This document shows, piece after piece, positions 8,686 to 17,493 of a stretch of DNA of 64,000 nucleotides (the first letter of the stretch is position 1; every line of letters begins with the position of its first letter). Where the stretch lies: the NCBI RefSeq assembly GCF_000368085.1, contig NZ_KB849239.1:1521082-1585081 (forward strand), in the 5' to 3' direction. The notes beneath the pieces are model-generated. The model was given only the letters and a program-made list of their open reading frames with translations, did not search any database and was not told the origin of the DNA. Source of the DNA: Acinetobacter nosocomialis NIPH 2119. Its GTDB lineage: Bacteria > Pseudomonadota > Gammaproteobacteria > Pseudomonadales > Moraxellaceae. A program made the position numbers and the translations under genes.

Positions 8686-8907
8686 ATCCTTACCTTTATA
8701 GTTCATTATTACTAAAATGAATTTTGGATGAATATAAGTAAGCTATTGTGTTTGTTTTATTAACTTTTTGAAAAGATATATTCATTTTACAACAATTCAG
8801 TAACACTAAAAATCCCAGTCATTTAAACAACATAAATTATTGATTTATATTTTATTTTAAAATATTTGATTACTTGTTAAGTTATATTCTTTAGATAAAA
8901 TAACGAT

Positions 8908-8939
8908 AAAAAAAGCCCACTTATAAAGTAGGCTTTTTT
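8908..8939. terminator. Bidirectional terminator beyond the small lipoprotein gene
   Basis: GCC-C-ACTT (8915-8922) with AAGT-A-GGC (8926-8933), one mismatch, flanked by A6 on the left and T6 on the right. Confidence 0.75.
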
Positions 8940-8955
8940 AGTAAAAACTAATTTA

Positions 8956-9099
8956 TTACGAGTTTTTATTCATATCATGAGAGGTCGCTGGATCACTTGC
9001 TCCATGCATGCCATCATTTTTTGAATTACGGTCTTGGCAAGCACTCATGCCCATAGCAATTGCCAGCACCATACTTACTGCACAAAATATTCTTACCAT
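8956..9099 (-). CDS. Small lipoprotein, 47 aa
   Basis: Found by reading the minus strand; ATG 9099-9097 is preceded by AAGGTG about seven bases away, and the stop is at 8956-8958. The sequence starts MVRIFCAVSMVLAIAMG and continues M-S-A-C-Q: a short hydrophobic signal with lipobox MSAC, so Cys21 would be the lipidated residue. The mature part is only about 27 residues, polar, with several Met and His. It has its own terminator. Similar tiny lipoproteins occur in Acinetobacter; role unknown. Confidence 0.75.
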   Translation of the reverse strand: MVRIFCAVSMVLAIAMGMSACQDRNSKNDGMHGASDPATSHDMNKNS

Positions 9100-9536
9100 T
9101 TAAATCACCTTTATAAATATTAAAATGTAGGTTTATGAATAACATTATCTTATGTTGGCCTACCGCAGTGGTTCTCTTAACTTTTGTAGATTATGCAAGC
9201 TTTTGTAAAAACCCAAAAATATGATTAATAAAATTACATTTCTTGCAATTGAAATTTTGGTTATTTTTTGGCATGCAGTGTTTATACTACATCGTCTAGG
9301 TTATAAAAATCGAATTATTAAATAGTTTAGCCAAACGATACATCTAATTAACGACATTGACATACTATACAAATAAACAATTAATAAATATTTGATATAT
9401 AAGATTAAAAAACAACTCCAAAGGTGAAATAAAAAACAGTTATATACACATTATATTTTTTAATTTTTCTATTTTCTAAATAAAAACAGGCAAATATTTA
9501 TATCAAATTATATAAATCAATCTTTTATTTTTGCAA
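9100..9536. other. AT-rich intergenic region
   Basis: Nothing convincing. A 34-codon frame at 9221-9325 (plus) encodes one hydrophobic helix (ITFLAIEILVIFWHAVFIL) but has no ribosome site. The right end leads into the promoter of the structured RNA. Confidence 0.5.
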
Positions 9537-9565
9537 TTGACCCACCCCAATGCTCAGCTTATGAT
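9537..9565 (+). promoter_or_regulatory. Sigma-70 promoter of the C4-like RNA
   Basis: TTGACC (9537-9542), exactly 17 bp, TATGAT (9560-9565). This is one of the best consensus promoters visible in the window and predicts transcription from about 9572, just where the structured RNA begins. Confidence 0.8.
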
Positions 9566-9571
9566 GCTCGC

Positions 9572-9735
9572 GCTGACCAATTTTGTCAGTCGGTTTTAGC
9601 AGACCGTCTACCTAAGTGCACTAAAAAACACGTTTTTTGGTGTGATGCCCCTCGTGCCTTTGATGGAGGAACGAGAGTGGGACACCTTCGGGTGTGCTGG
9701 TTTCTTAGGTATCAGTCTGCTAACCCTCTTTCGTT
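9572..9735 (+). ncRNA. C4-like structured RNA (phage-type antisense RNA family)
   Basis: A leader stem CTGAC/GTCAG is followed by a multibranched fold. Outer stem AGCAGAC (9598-9604) pairs with GTCTGCT (9715-9721). TACCTAAG (9609-9616) pairs with CTTAGGTA (9704-9711). Inside are three hairpins: 9621-9640 (A-rich/T-rich arms), CTCGT/ACGAG (9651-9655/9671-9675), and ACACC-TTCG-GGTGT (9682-9695) with a UUCG loop. Shape and sequence recall the C4 antisense RNAs (P1 immunity) that occur in multiple copies in A. baumannii. The ends are estimates. ACGAGAG (9671-9677) can pair with CTCTTTCGT (9726-9734) just downstream, as expected for C4-type regulation of a following ORF. Confidence 0.75.
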
Positions 9736-9794
9736 TCGCCACCATAATGATTAGCAATGAGTGGGCATAACTTCTTTTAATCAAGGAGTCACTC

Positions 9795-9902
9795 ATGACT
9801 ATTATTCTATATTTTTTACGTACTTTTATTGATTTTACTTACATTCGGCATTTTTTATTTGTTCAAGCATTTTTAGAGATCGTACCCATTTCTCAAAAAT
9901 AA
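9795..9902 (+). CDS. Small hydrophobic ORF behind the C4-like RNA, 35 aa
   Basis: ATG at 9795 with a full AAGGAG (9783-9788) six bases upstream; TAA at 9900-9902. The product is MTIILYFLRTFIDF followed by a Phe/Leu/Tyr-rich stretch: a short amphipathic or membrane-prone peptide. It lies 60-70 bp after the structured RNA on the same transcript, where phage C4 systems place the controlled gene. Translation is supported by the ribosome site only. It could be a regulated leader peptide, a toxin-like peptide or a remnant. Confidence 0.5.
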   Translation: MTIILYFLRTFIDFTYIRHFLFVQAFLEIVPISQK

Positions 9903-10063
9903 AAACTTTCTAATAGAGTTCAAAAATCGTTTACTTAAATCTTTTTTCTACCCTTTTTATATAAGTTTGGGTTAAAAGTTTTAAGTATTCAAATACCACA
10001 TAAAGATTAGAACTTCTATCAACATCACTTAACGATAACAACAACCCATGCAGAGTAACAACA

Positions 10064-10354
10064 ATGTTTTTTCTCTATCGTTTTGTTTTGGTGAGCCTTG
10101 TTACACTCAGTGTTTTAAATCTGATGGGCTGCAGACCCATGAGTAAAAATGAATTTAATACACGTTGTGTTGGGGCGGGACATGACCTTTCACAGTGTAA
10201 TTGTATCTATAGCTCGTTAGAGCAGCACTATTCACCACAATTTGTAGAAAGCTTACCAAAAGTGAGCTTGCAGAATATTGATACTAAAATGAATTTTGTA
10301 GAAACAATGAATAAAACTATGCAACAGTGCCAATTTAGTGCAAGGAAACAATGA
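10064..10354 (+). CDS. Putative lipoprotein, 96 aa
   Basis: Signal peptide with lipobox LMGC (about residues 20-23), so probably membrane-anchored. The mature part holds four Cys, including CVGAGHDLSQCNC, then a helical region. AGAG lies nine bases before the ATG. The stop TGA (10352-10354) is one base from the stop of the convergent LysR gene, with no terminator between. No family recognised. Confidence 0.7.
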   Translation: MFFLYRFVLVSLVTLSVLNLMGCRPMSKNEFNTRCVGAGHDLSQCNCIYSSLEQHYSPQFVESLPKVSLQNIDTKMNFVETMNKTMQQCQFSARKQ

Positions 10355-10355
10355 G

Positions 10356-11261
10356 TTACTGTATAGGAGCATGCTCTACCAAAAAATCTAAAAATGCGCG
10401 AACACGATTTGGAACATATTTATCATGACCAATCCAGACAGCATGGAATTCTTCACAAGCATGAATATTCCAGTCTTCAAGAATCTTGATGAGTTGCTTT
10501 TGCTGTATTGCTTTTTGAATTTGAAATTCATTCAGCTGAGCAATACCAACGCCTGCCAGTGCTAACTGTAAAATTGCTTCACCCTGATTTACTTTTAAAA
10601 CTTTAGATGGCGTTAAGTTAATTTCCTGAGTTGCTTTTTTGAATAACCAGGTTTTGTTCTGGCGTTGATAACTTACATCTAAAAGCCGATGTGCATGTAA
10701 CTCATCCGGATGTTTGGGACAACCATACTTTTCAATATATGTAGGTGAACATACATAATATTTATGTGTACTCCCGAGTGAGCGAGCTACCAAATTGGAG
10801 CTTTTCAAAGGTCCTGTTCGAATCGCAACATCAATTCTTTGTTCAACTAAGTTAATTACTTCATCACTCAAATGAGCTTCTAATTCAATTTCCGGGTAGC
10901 GTTGATTAAACAAACTAATGCAAGGCAATAAAAAGTGAGTCCAATATGAAAAGCTGGTATGGATCCTAATTCGCCCTTGCGGTTTATGGTGAGCAGTAAC
11001 AGATTGTTCAAGTTCATCTAAATTATTGAGTATTTGAAGGCCTTGCTCATAAAACTGACACCCTTCACTGGTAAGCTGAAACTGACGTGTTGAACGGTTC
11101 AATAACCTGACACCAAGTCTTTTTTCTAAACGGGAAATTAACTTACTGACCGCAGACGGCGTCATATCACATGCTCGTGCTACGGCTGAAAAACTTCCAA
11201 GCTCGACTACACGTATAAAAATTGCCAACTCGCCAGATCGATTAATATCAAAATAAGACAT
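10356..11261 (-). CDS. LysR-family transcriptional regulator
   Basis: 301 aa with an N-terminal winged helix (FSAVARACDMTPSAVSKLISRLEKRLG, about residues 23-50) and a periplasmic-binding-like effector domain. It is divergent from the SGNH hydrolase gene. The 111-bp gap has an inverted repeat TGAAT-TGT-ATTCA (11277-11289), a candidate LysR box. Likely controls the hydrolase (inference from position). Confidence 0.88.
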   Translation of the reverse strand: MSYFDINRSGELAIFIRVVELGSFSAVARACDMTPSAVSKLISRLEKRLGVRLLNRSTRQFQLTSEGCQFYEQGLQILNNLDELEQSVTAHHKPQGRIRIHTSFSYWTHFLLPCISLFNQRYPEIELEAHLSDEVINLVEQRIDVAIRTGPLKSSNLVARSLGSTHKYYVCSPTYIEKYGCPKHPDELHAHRLLDVSYQRQNKTWLFKKATQEINLTPSKVLKVNQGEAILQLALAGVGIAQLNEFQIQKAIQQKQLIKILEDWNIHACEEFHAVWIGHDKYVPNRVRAFLDFLVEHAPIQ

Positions 11262-11372
11262 AACAAAATTTATTTATGAATTGTATTCACAAATCTTATT
11301 CCGCTTAGCCCGCTATAACAAGGCATCAATTTATTTCAAGATAACTTTAATTCGTTTCAAAGAGTTCACGAG

Positions 11373-12611
11373 ATGAAACTTTCTCAAGCTACCCTATTTT
11401 CTCTGGTTTTATTTACGAGCGTTGCACAAGCAGAAGTACCAAAGAACCATTGGATTACCACTTGGTCTGCCAGCCCCCAAAAAGTCTGGAATAAAGATTT
11501 CGTTTTTCCGACACTCATTCCAGAGCAAATATCCAACCAAACAATTAGGCAGGTAAGCCAAATTAGTTTAGGTGGTGAAGCTGTTCGGCTTGTTTTTACC
11601 AATCAATATGGCGAGCAACCGCTTTATATTGATCAAACAACGATTGGTTTAGCGAACGCAGTAACTCCAAAATCTAAGAGCACCTATTCCGTTTATTTTT
11701 CTGGTCAACTTAAAGCAAAAATTTTACCTGGCAAACAACTAGTGAGTGATCCAATCAAGTTAGCTGTTCCCGATCATGCTCAATTGGTGGTGAATAGCTT
11801 TATTCAAAAGCCTACAACGTTTAAAACATTTCATTGGGATGCCAAACAAACCAGTTGGCTCATTAGTGGAAATCAGACAACAAATTTAAATGCGCCTACG
11901 AATGCAAAAACTACAACAGCACGATTATTACTGTCTGCAATCGAGGTAAAACCCAAAGAGAAAGCTCAGGTGGTTGCTGTTATTGGAGACTCAATTACCG
12001 ATGGAGCGACTGCAACCTTAGATGCGAATACGAGATGGACCGATTTTTTGGCTAAGCGTTTATCTCCCCATCAAGTAGCGGTAATTAATAGCGGAATTTC
12101 AGGAAATCGATTGCTTACCGATGGTATGGGCGATAGTGTTTTAAAACGTTTAAACAATGAAATATTTCAATATACAGATGTTAAAACTTTAATCGTTTTA
12201 ATTGGTATAAATGATATTTCATGGCCCGGCACAGCGTTTGCTCCTAAACAGCAAATACCTTCTTTTGAAGCCTTAACTAAAGGTTATCAACGTGTTGTAA
12301 ATGAAGCTCACAAGCAAGGTATTCAGGTAATTGGTGCAACCTTACTTCCGTTCTCTAGTGCTTTGCCTAATACCCCTTTAGATAATTATTATCAACCCAA
12401 CAAAGATCAATTACGTCAGCGCATTAACCACTGGATAAGAACCAGTCATACATTTGATGGTGTACTTGATCTTGATGAAGGCTTAAAAGATCCAAAGCAT
12501 CCCAATCGATTAAATCCAATTTATGATTCTGGAGATCATTTACATCCTAATGACCGTGGTAATCAGCATATGGCGGAATTGGTAGATTTAGATCAAATTA
12601 CTAAAAATTAA
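11373..12611 (+). CDS. Secreted SGNH/GDSL-type hydrolase (esterase)
   Basis: 412 aa with a typical signal peptide cleaved after AQA (residue about 20), so periplasmic or exported. Catalytic blocks visible: block I IGDSITDG with Ser207, block III LIGIND, and block V DHLHPND with Asp388 and His391. The first ~190 residues form an extra N-terminal beta-rich domain, as in larger GDSL hydrolases acting on glycans or acyl esters. Substrate unknown. It has its own promoter region, divergent from a LysR gene. Confidence 0.88.
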   Translation: MKLSQATLFSLVLFTSVAQAEVPKNHWITTWSASPQKVWNKDFVFPTLIPEQISNQTIRQVSQISLGGEAVRLVFTNQYGEQPLYIDQTTIGLANAVTPKSKSTYSVYFSGQLKAKILPGKQLVSDPIKLAVPDHAQLVVNSFIQKPTTFKTFHWDAKQTSWLISGNQTTNLNAPTNAKTTTARLLLSAIEVKPKEKAQVVAVIGDSITDGATATLDANTRWTDFLAKRLSPHQVAVINSGISGNRLLTDGMGDSVLKRLNNEIFQYTDVKTLIVLIGINDISWPGTAFAPKQQIPSFEALTKGYQRVVNEAHKQGIQVIGATLLPFSSALPNTPLDNYYQPNKDQLRQRINHWIRTSHTFDGVLDLDEGLKDPKHPNRLNPIYDSGDHLHPNDRGNQHMAELVDLDQITKN

Positions 12612-12618
12612 TGATTGC

Positions 12619-12647
12619 CCCATCAGGTGAGCCTTTCATCTGATGGG
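12619..12647. terminator. Stem-loop after the SGNH hydrolase gene
   Basis: CCCATCAG (12619-12626) with CTGATGGG (12640-12647). No T-run, so termination is uncertain; it lies between convergent genes. Confidence 0.5.
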
Positions 12648-12656
12648 AATAGCTAT

Positions 12657-13943
12657 TTAGAAATCATAACTTGCTATCATGTTGAAGCGGTTATCCACCC
12701 CGTTTCGACCATCGAAAGTTTCGCGTTCGCCATATACATATTCAACACCTAAGGTAATTGGCTTGTATGGGTTATACATCGTATTTACCCAGCCCTGCCA
12801 AAGCTGTTTGTTTTGAGTCGTACTATTATGCTGTAATTCGGCAAAACGGTTATCATCTTTGGCCTTCATATAGCCATAAGCTAAAGTCGAGCGAATTTTT
12901 GGCGTGAATTGATGAGTTACCCCCAAAGACACCGTATCAAATTCATTGCTATGCATGTTGTTCTGCTCATCTATTGCATAGCCACTGTTGCTCCATAACA
13001 AGAAACGTCCATCGCCTTTGACATGGTAATAATCGGCTTTAAGTAAAGTATCGGGTGTCATTTGGTATTTACCGCCGAAACCTACGCCCCAAGCCCACTC
13101 ACTGTCATTATTGGTTCTTTTTTCAGCGACAAAACTACGCCCCGAAAGTATCGAACCATTGGCAAATTTATGATTTAAACGCCCGACTAAAGCGGGTAAA
13201 CGCATTTTATTATCTGGATCTGTTGCCGCAGTATATTTCGGGTCTTCAACTGATAGTGCAAAACTTGTATTTGCCGTTAAATTATCGCCATAGCGAACCA
13301 TTGGCGATCTAAGTAAAGCACTGCCTACAAATGTTCCTGCATCGATTGTTTCTGGGTAATATTCAGGTGCAATGAATGTCGACCATGTTTGACCAATCAA
13401 CCATTTATCAAAAGTTAAATAAGCATGACGTATACGGAACTGATCACGAGTAGCCGCCCCAAAAAAGTCCATTTCTAACTTTCCACCCACATCACCAGCA
13501 GTTGTTGGTGTTTTAAAATTCAATCCGAAACGAGTCACATAAACCGTACTGTGCAATTGGTCTTTTTGTGCAGATTCTTCTGGCGTATGTTCAAGTGGAA
13601 CTCCACTAATATTGTTATACATCGTAGATGCACCCTTAATTTGGTAAGAAGCATCTGCTCGTATATAACCATATAAGTTAAATTCTGTACCCGATTTAGT
13701 TAATACTTGTTGTATGGATTGTGGAGCTTGAGTAGCCACAGGAGCAACTTGTTCTACTTTTTCTTGGCTTAAAGATTTTTGAGTTTGTATATCTGCCTGT
13801 AGCATTGCCCGTAATTCGTTTACTTCTTGGCGAAGTTGCTCTATTTCAGGGTTTACTTGACCAGCAAAAGCAGAAGACATAAGTAGAGTCACAGAAACTG
13901 CCAACAAGTTTTTTTGAACCGTTGTATTTAAAACTTTCATCAT
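12657..13943 (-). CDS. DcaP-like outer-membrane porin
   Basis: 428 aa. Start at ATG 13943 with AGGA (13951-13954) seven bases upstream; the longer frame to 13988 is discounted. Signal peptide to AFAG, then a coiled-coil segment (PEIEQLRQEVNELRAML) that in DcaP forms an N-terminal trimer stalk, then a beta-barrel rich in alternating aromatic residues ending in the canonical C-terminal Phe (NMIASYDF). DcaP porins take up dicarboxylates and related anions. This copy is not in the dca cluster; substrate unknown. The 5' region (14034-14051) has a 7-bp hairpin. Confidence 0.85.
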   Translation of the reverse strand: MMKVLNTTVQKNLLAVSVTLLMSSAFAGQVNPEIEQLRQEVNELRAMLQADIQTQKSLSQEKVEQVAPVATQAPQSIQQVLTKSGTEFNLYGYIRADASYQIKGASTMYNNISGVPLEHTPEESAQKDQLHSTVYVTRFGLNFKTPTTAGDVGGKLEMDFFGAATRDQFRIRHAYLTFDKWLIGQTWSTFIAPEYYPETIDAGTFVGSALLRSPMVRYGDNLTANTSFALSVEDPKYTAATDPDNKMRLPALVGRLNHKFANGSILSGRSFVAEKRTNNDSEWAWGVGFGGKYQMTPDTLLKADYYHVKGDGRFLLWSNSGYAIDEQNNMHSNEFDTVSLGVTHQFTPKIRSTLAYGYMKAKDDNRFAELQHNSTTQNKQLWQGWVNTMYNPYKPITLGVEYVYGERETFDGRNGVDNRFNMIASYDF

Positions 13944-14183
13944 GAAATTTTCCTTTAGACCTTTAAGTAGTCTTAAAAGTCTCGACATCCTTTTTGTTAT
14001 GTACCTATCTAAAATAGATCCTTAAAAATTTGCCTTTCTTTCACAAGAAAGACCCTCCCTCATATTTTTTAGCCGTATCCTCCCTAACGCAGCAAAAGCA
14101 ACTTTTTAATTTTTCATTTTTTATATTCTCTTCCACATTGAGAATATTCAGTTTTAACCCCTTATTTATATTCCCCAATAGTA

Positions 14184-14855
14184 TTATTTTTTTGCAATAA
14201 ACCCCTGATAAGTCAAAATTTGCGTATAAGGCTGTACACTTTCAAAGCCCGTCTTTTCCAAAAGTTTTATATATCCTTCAGTCGTTAAGCTAAAAAAGTC
14301 CTCCGCCATACGCTCCAACATTTTTTGACATTGTTCTTCTGTTAACCCTTGAGCCAAGCACAAATAACGCAATGCTTGAAGCTGCTGTGGATTTACACAA
14401 GTCATGAGGTCATAAGTAAGTAAAGGCGCCTTTTCTTTTAAGCGATCATAAATATCCTTAAAGAAGGTTGGTTTTATGTCATCTGCAATAAAATGCGCCA
14501 CAAGAATAGACAATGCAGCATCGAAACATGGTTCCAAAGGCAGTGCTGAAGTATCACCATGTACAAAAGTGACTTGGGTAGATTTACCTAAAAGTTCAAC
14601 CTGCTCCTGAGCTTTTTGCAGCATGGTTAAAGATGGATCGACTGCTGTAAATTGCCAGTTTGGATGTCTTTTAAGTAAATATTCGAGTTCATAACCCGTA
14701 CCACAGCCCACAATTAAGACATGAGCATCTGGTGGCAACACCGACTGTAAAATGGCATCCACCTGTAGATGGATGACTTCATAACCCGGAATTAATTTAC
14801 GAATATGCGCATCATATCCTTCAACTACTTTAGGGCTATTAAAGTCTTTTGCCAT
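14184..14855 (-). CDS. Class I SAM-dependent methyltransferase
   Basis: 223 aa, Rossmann-like. Motif I VLIVGCGTGYE near residue 47, acidic TAVDPS motif II, and GDTSALPLEPCFDAALS motif IV. No substrate-specific domain visible. Transcribed toward the porin with a 240-bp gap, so probably separate. Confidence 0.85.
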   Translation of the reverse strand: MAKDFNSPKVVEGYDAHIRKLIPGYEVIHLQVDAILQSVLPPDAHVLIVGCGTGYELEYLLKRHPNWQFTAVDPSLTMLQKAQEQVELLGKSTQVTFVHGDTSALPLEPCFDAALSILVAHFIADDIKPTFFKDIYDRLKEKAPLLTYDLMTCVNPQQLQALRYLCLAQGLTEEQCQKMLERMAEDFFSLTTEGYIKLLEKTGFESVQPYTQILTYQGFIAKK

Positions 14856-14926
14856 TTTGTTTTATTCCTTTTAAAACTGCTTTTCGGTTTATCATTTTCT
14901 GCACTTTGAACGAGCTTTTAACTTAT

Positions 14927-16621
14927 TTAGTCAAAGACATTGCCCGTTAAATTAAGTTCAGCTCGCATAATTTCCTGCAATTTAAACTTTTGCGCTTTGC
15001 CAGAAGCAGTCATTGGAAACTCATTAAAAAATCGGACATAGCGCGGCACTTTATTATGAGAAATATGCTCTTTGCAAAATTGGCGAATGCTGTCTTCATC
15101 GACTTGGTGATGCTCATGCAAAATAATACATGCGCAAAGTTCTTCACCATATTTCGCATCTGGCAAGCCAATCACCTGTACATCGCTTACATCTGGATGG
15201 GTATATAAAAAGTCTTCAATCTCTTTTGGAAAGAGGTTTTCTCCTCCGCGAATCACGACATCTTTAATGCGGCCTTTAATTTTAATAAAACCGTCTTGAT
15301 CCATCTCGGCAATATCACCCGTATGCATCCAACCAGCAGCATCGATCACTTCACGGGTCTTTTCTTCTTCTCCCCAATAACCGGCCATCACTGAATAACC
15401 ACGAACGCATAACTCACCCAATGTGCCTTGCGGAACAATTTGTCCTTCTAAATCGACAATTTTAATTTCAACATGCGGATGAACATGCCCAACTGTGCTT
15501 ACCCGTTTATCGATTGAATCGTTTACCGAGCTTTGTACACTCACTGGCGAGGTTTCGGTCATGCCATAACAAATGGTAATTTCTGACATATGCATTCGGT
15601 CTATGACACGTTGCATAATTTCACGTGGACAAGGACTGCCTGCCATAATGCCTGTTCTTAAGCTCGACAGATCAAACTCATTAAACTGTTCATGCTCTAA
15701 AGTGGCAATAAACATGGTTGGTACACCATAAGCTGCCGTGCAACGTTCTTGATGAATCGCTTTTAAAGTTTCTAAAGGATTAAATACAGCCGATGGATAG
15801 ACCATGGTTGCCCCATGCGTTACACACGCTAAATTCCCCATCACCATGCCAAAACAATGGAACAATGGCACGGAAATACAGACTTTATCTTGAGCAGTTA
15901 AACGGATGCCTTCACCGACAAAATAACCGTTATTTAAAATATTATGGTGGGTTAACATGGTCCCTTTCGGGTTACCTGTTGTACCTGAGGTAAATTGGAT
16001 ATTAATGGTTTCATCAAACTGGAGCTGTCTGGCTAATTGTTTTAATTGTTCTAGCTGTTCAGAAGTTGGTATGGTGACTAAATCACTAAAACGATAAATA
16101 CCCGTATGTTGTTGGTCATCAATTTTAATGACAAATTTTAAATGCGGCAGACGCTCTGAACTGAGCACTTTATCTGGGCTATTAGTTAATTCAGGGGCAA
16201 TTTTTGTGAGTAATTCTTGGTAATCAGTTGTTTTGAATTGAGAAGCAATAATCAATCCTTTGCACGAGACTTTATTCAACACATATTCAAGTTCATGACT
16301 TTTATAAGCTGTATTCAGGTTAACTAAGATAATCCCTGCTTTAAAAGCCGCAAATTGGGTTACCGTCCATTCCACACAGTTAGGTGACCAAATCGCTAAT
16401 CGATCTCCTTTTTTTAATCCCAATTTTAATAGGCTACACGCAAAAGCGTTTACTTCATCTTGTAAAGCTTTATAGGTTAATCGTCTGTTTTGATGAAAAC
16501 TGACAATCGCTTCCTTTTCAGCATATTGCCGACAGGCCTGATCAAATTGTTCACCAATGGTCATACCCAATAAGGGTTGTGTACTTGGTCCCGAGGCGTA
16601 GCTTAACCGTTCTTGTTGCAT
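14927..16621 (-). CDS. AMP-binding acyl-CoA ligase next to the liu genes
   Basis: 564 aa member of the ANL superfamily. A3 FTSGTTGNPKGTML, A5 YGMTETSP, A7 GWMHTGDIA and C-terminal catalytic Lys in TASGKAQKFKL are all present. It activates a carboxylic acid to its CoA thioester at the cost of ATP. It lies downstream of the liu-type TetR gene and divergent from liuABCDE, so a branched short- or medium-chain acid such as isovalerate or methylcrotonate is a reasonable substrate (inference). Confidence 0.88.
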   Translation of the reverse strand: MQQERLSYASGPSTQPLLGMTIGEQFDQACRQYAEKEAIVSFHQNRRLTYKALQDEVNAFACSLLKLGLKKGDRLAIWSPNCVEWTVTQFAAFKAGIILVNLNTAYKSHELEYVLNKVSCKGLIIASQFKTTDYQELLTKIAPELTNSPDKVLSSERLPHLKFVIKIDDQQHTGIYRFSDLVTIPTSEQLEQLKQLARQLQFDETINIQFTSGTTGNPKGTMLTHHNILNNGYFVGEGIRLTAQDKVCISVPLFHCFGMVMGNLACVTHGATMVYPSAVFNPLETLKAIHQERCTAAYGVPTMFIATLEHEQFNEFDLSSLRTGIMAGSPCPREIMQRVIDRMHMSEITICYGMTETSPVSVQSSVNDSIDKRVSTVGHVHPHVEIKIVDLEGQIVPQGTLGELCVRGYSVMAGYWGEEEKTREVIDAAGWMHTGDIAEMDQDGFIKIKGRIKDVVIRGGENLFPKEIEDFLYTHPDVSDVQVIGLPDAKYGEELCACIILHEHHQVDEDSIRQFCKEHISHNKVPRYVRFFNEFPMTASGKAQKFKLQEIMRAELNLTGNVFD

Positions 16622-16731
16622 TGAATCATTCTCCTTGATTCTTCTAATTCTCTTCTTACCTGATCTAATTGTTGTTACTGCAACTACTTTTCCAAACTAC
16701 TTATTTTGTGTCGTTTTATCCTTTATATGCC

Positions 16732-17349
16732 CTATTTCTTTTGCACAGCATCTACACAAAAGTCCGCAATCTGTTTTGAAAAATAGTCTTTGTGCGCATG
16801 ATCAAACTTTGTATTTTGAGCTGGGTCTAGGGGTTCAACCACCACATAGGTCATGGCACCGACTACACAAAGTGCTGCTGTGTTTAAATCATCCAAGACA
16901 AACTCACCACTTGCATTTCCATCCGCAAGTATTTTTTTAATACTTTGTTTAATCAATTGCTTCACACGAAAACGTTCATGTTCAACCGTGGAATCGACAG
17001 GTTCAAACATGAGTGAATACGCAAGCTGAGGACTATTCAGCGCCCGTTTTACAAAAGTTGCCACCGCCTTGTGTAATTTCTGCTTTGCCGATAAGTCACT
17101 TTCGGTAATCGAATCGATGACCAATAGCTCTGTATTAATGGCATCAGACAAAACTTCTATTAGCACTTGGCTTTTATTATCGAAGTAGCGATAAACCAGT
17201 CCACTAGATACACCTGCTTGCTCTGCAATTGTTTGTATTTGTGCGTCCTTAAATCCTCCTTCTGAAATTATTTTTCTAGCTGAATTCAAAATCGATTTAC
17301 GATTTTGCTCCATCCGCTCTTGCATTAAAGATGATCGTTTATAGCTCAT
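16732..17349 (-). CDS. TetR/AcrR-family regulator of the liu region
   Basis: 205 aa with N-terminal HTH (QTIAEQAGVSSGLVYRYFDNKSQVL) and a helical ligand domain. Start ATG 17349 has AGAG eight bases upstream. Divergent from liuA across 144 bp that contain palindromes suited to a TetR dimer. Likely represses both the liu operon and the acyl-CoA ligase gene, responding to an acyl-CoA (inference). Confidence 0.88.
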   Translation of the reverse strand: MSYKRSSLMQERMEQNRKSILNSARKIISEGGFKDAQIQTIAEQAGVSSGLVYRYFDNKSQVLIEVLSDAINTELLVIDSITESDLSAKQKLHKAVATFVKRALNSPQLAYSLMFEPVDSTVEHERFRVKQLIKQSIKKILADGNASGEFVLDDLNTAALCVVGAMTYVVVEPLDPAQNTKFDHAHKDYFSKQIADFCVDAVQKK

Positions 17350-17368
17350 AATTTATTCTCTAACAAAT

Positions 17369-17405
17369 AAAATGAATTGTAAATCATTTTATGAATCCGT
17401 ATTCA
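17369..17405. promoter_or_regulatory. Candidate TetR operator between tetR-type gene and liuA
   Basis: Perfect arms AAAATGA (17369-17375) and TCATTTT (17384-17390), and immediately next to it TGAAT (17392-17396) with ATTCA (17401-17405). Confidence 0.5.
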
Positions 17406-17493
17406 CTTTTTCAAAAAATCATTGTATGTTACTTATCAAATACCCACAAAATATTTTATGGACAACAAATATAACCAATAGGATGAAAATATC

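Noticed and set aside
9221..9325. 34-codon frame with one hydrophobic helix
   Set aside because: No ribosome site or promoter; kept only as a remark.
9608..9796. Minus-strand 62-codon frame
   Set aside because: Antisense to the C4-like RNA; the sequence is explained by the RNA stems.
9537..9902. Prophage remnant
   Set aside because: The C4-like RNA is the only phage-type signal; no integrase, capsid or att repeat seen nearby.
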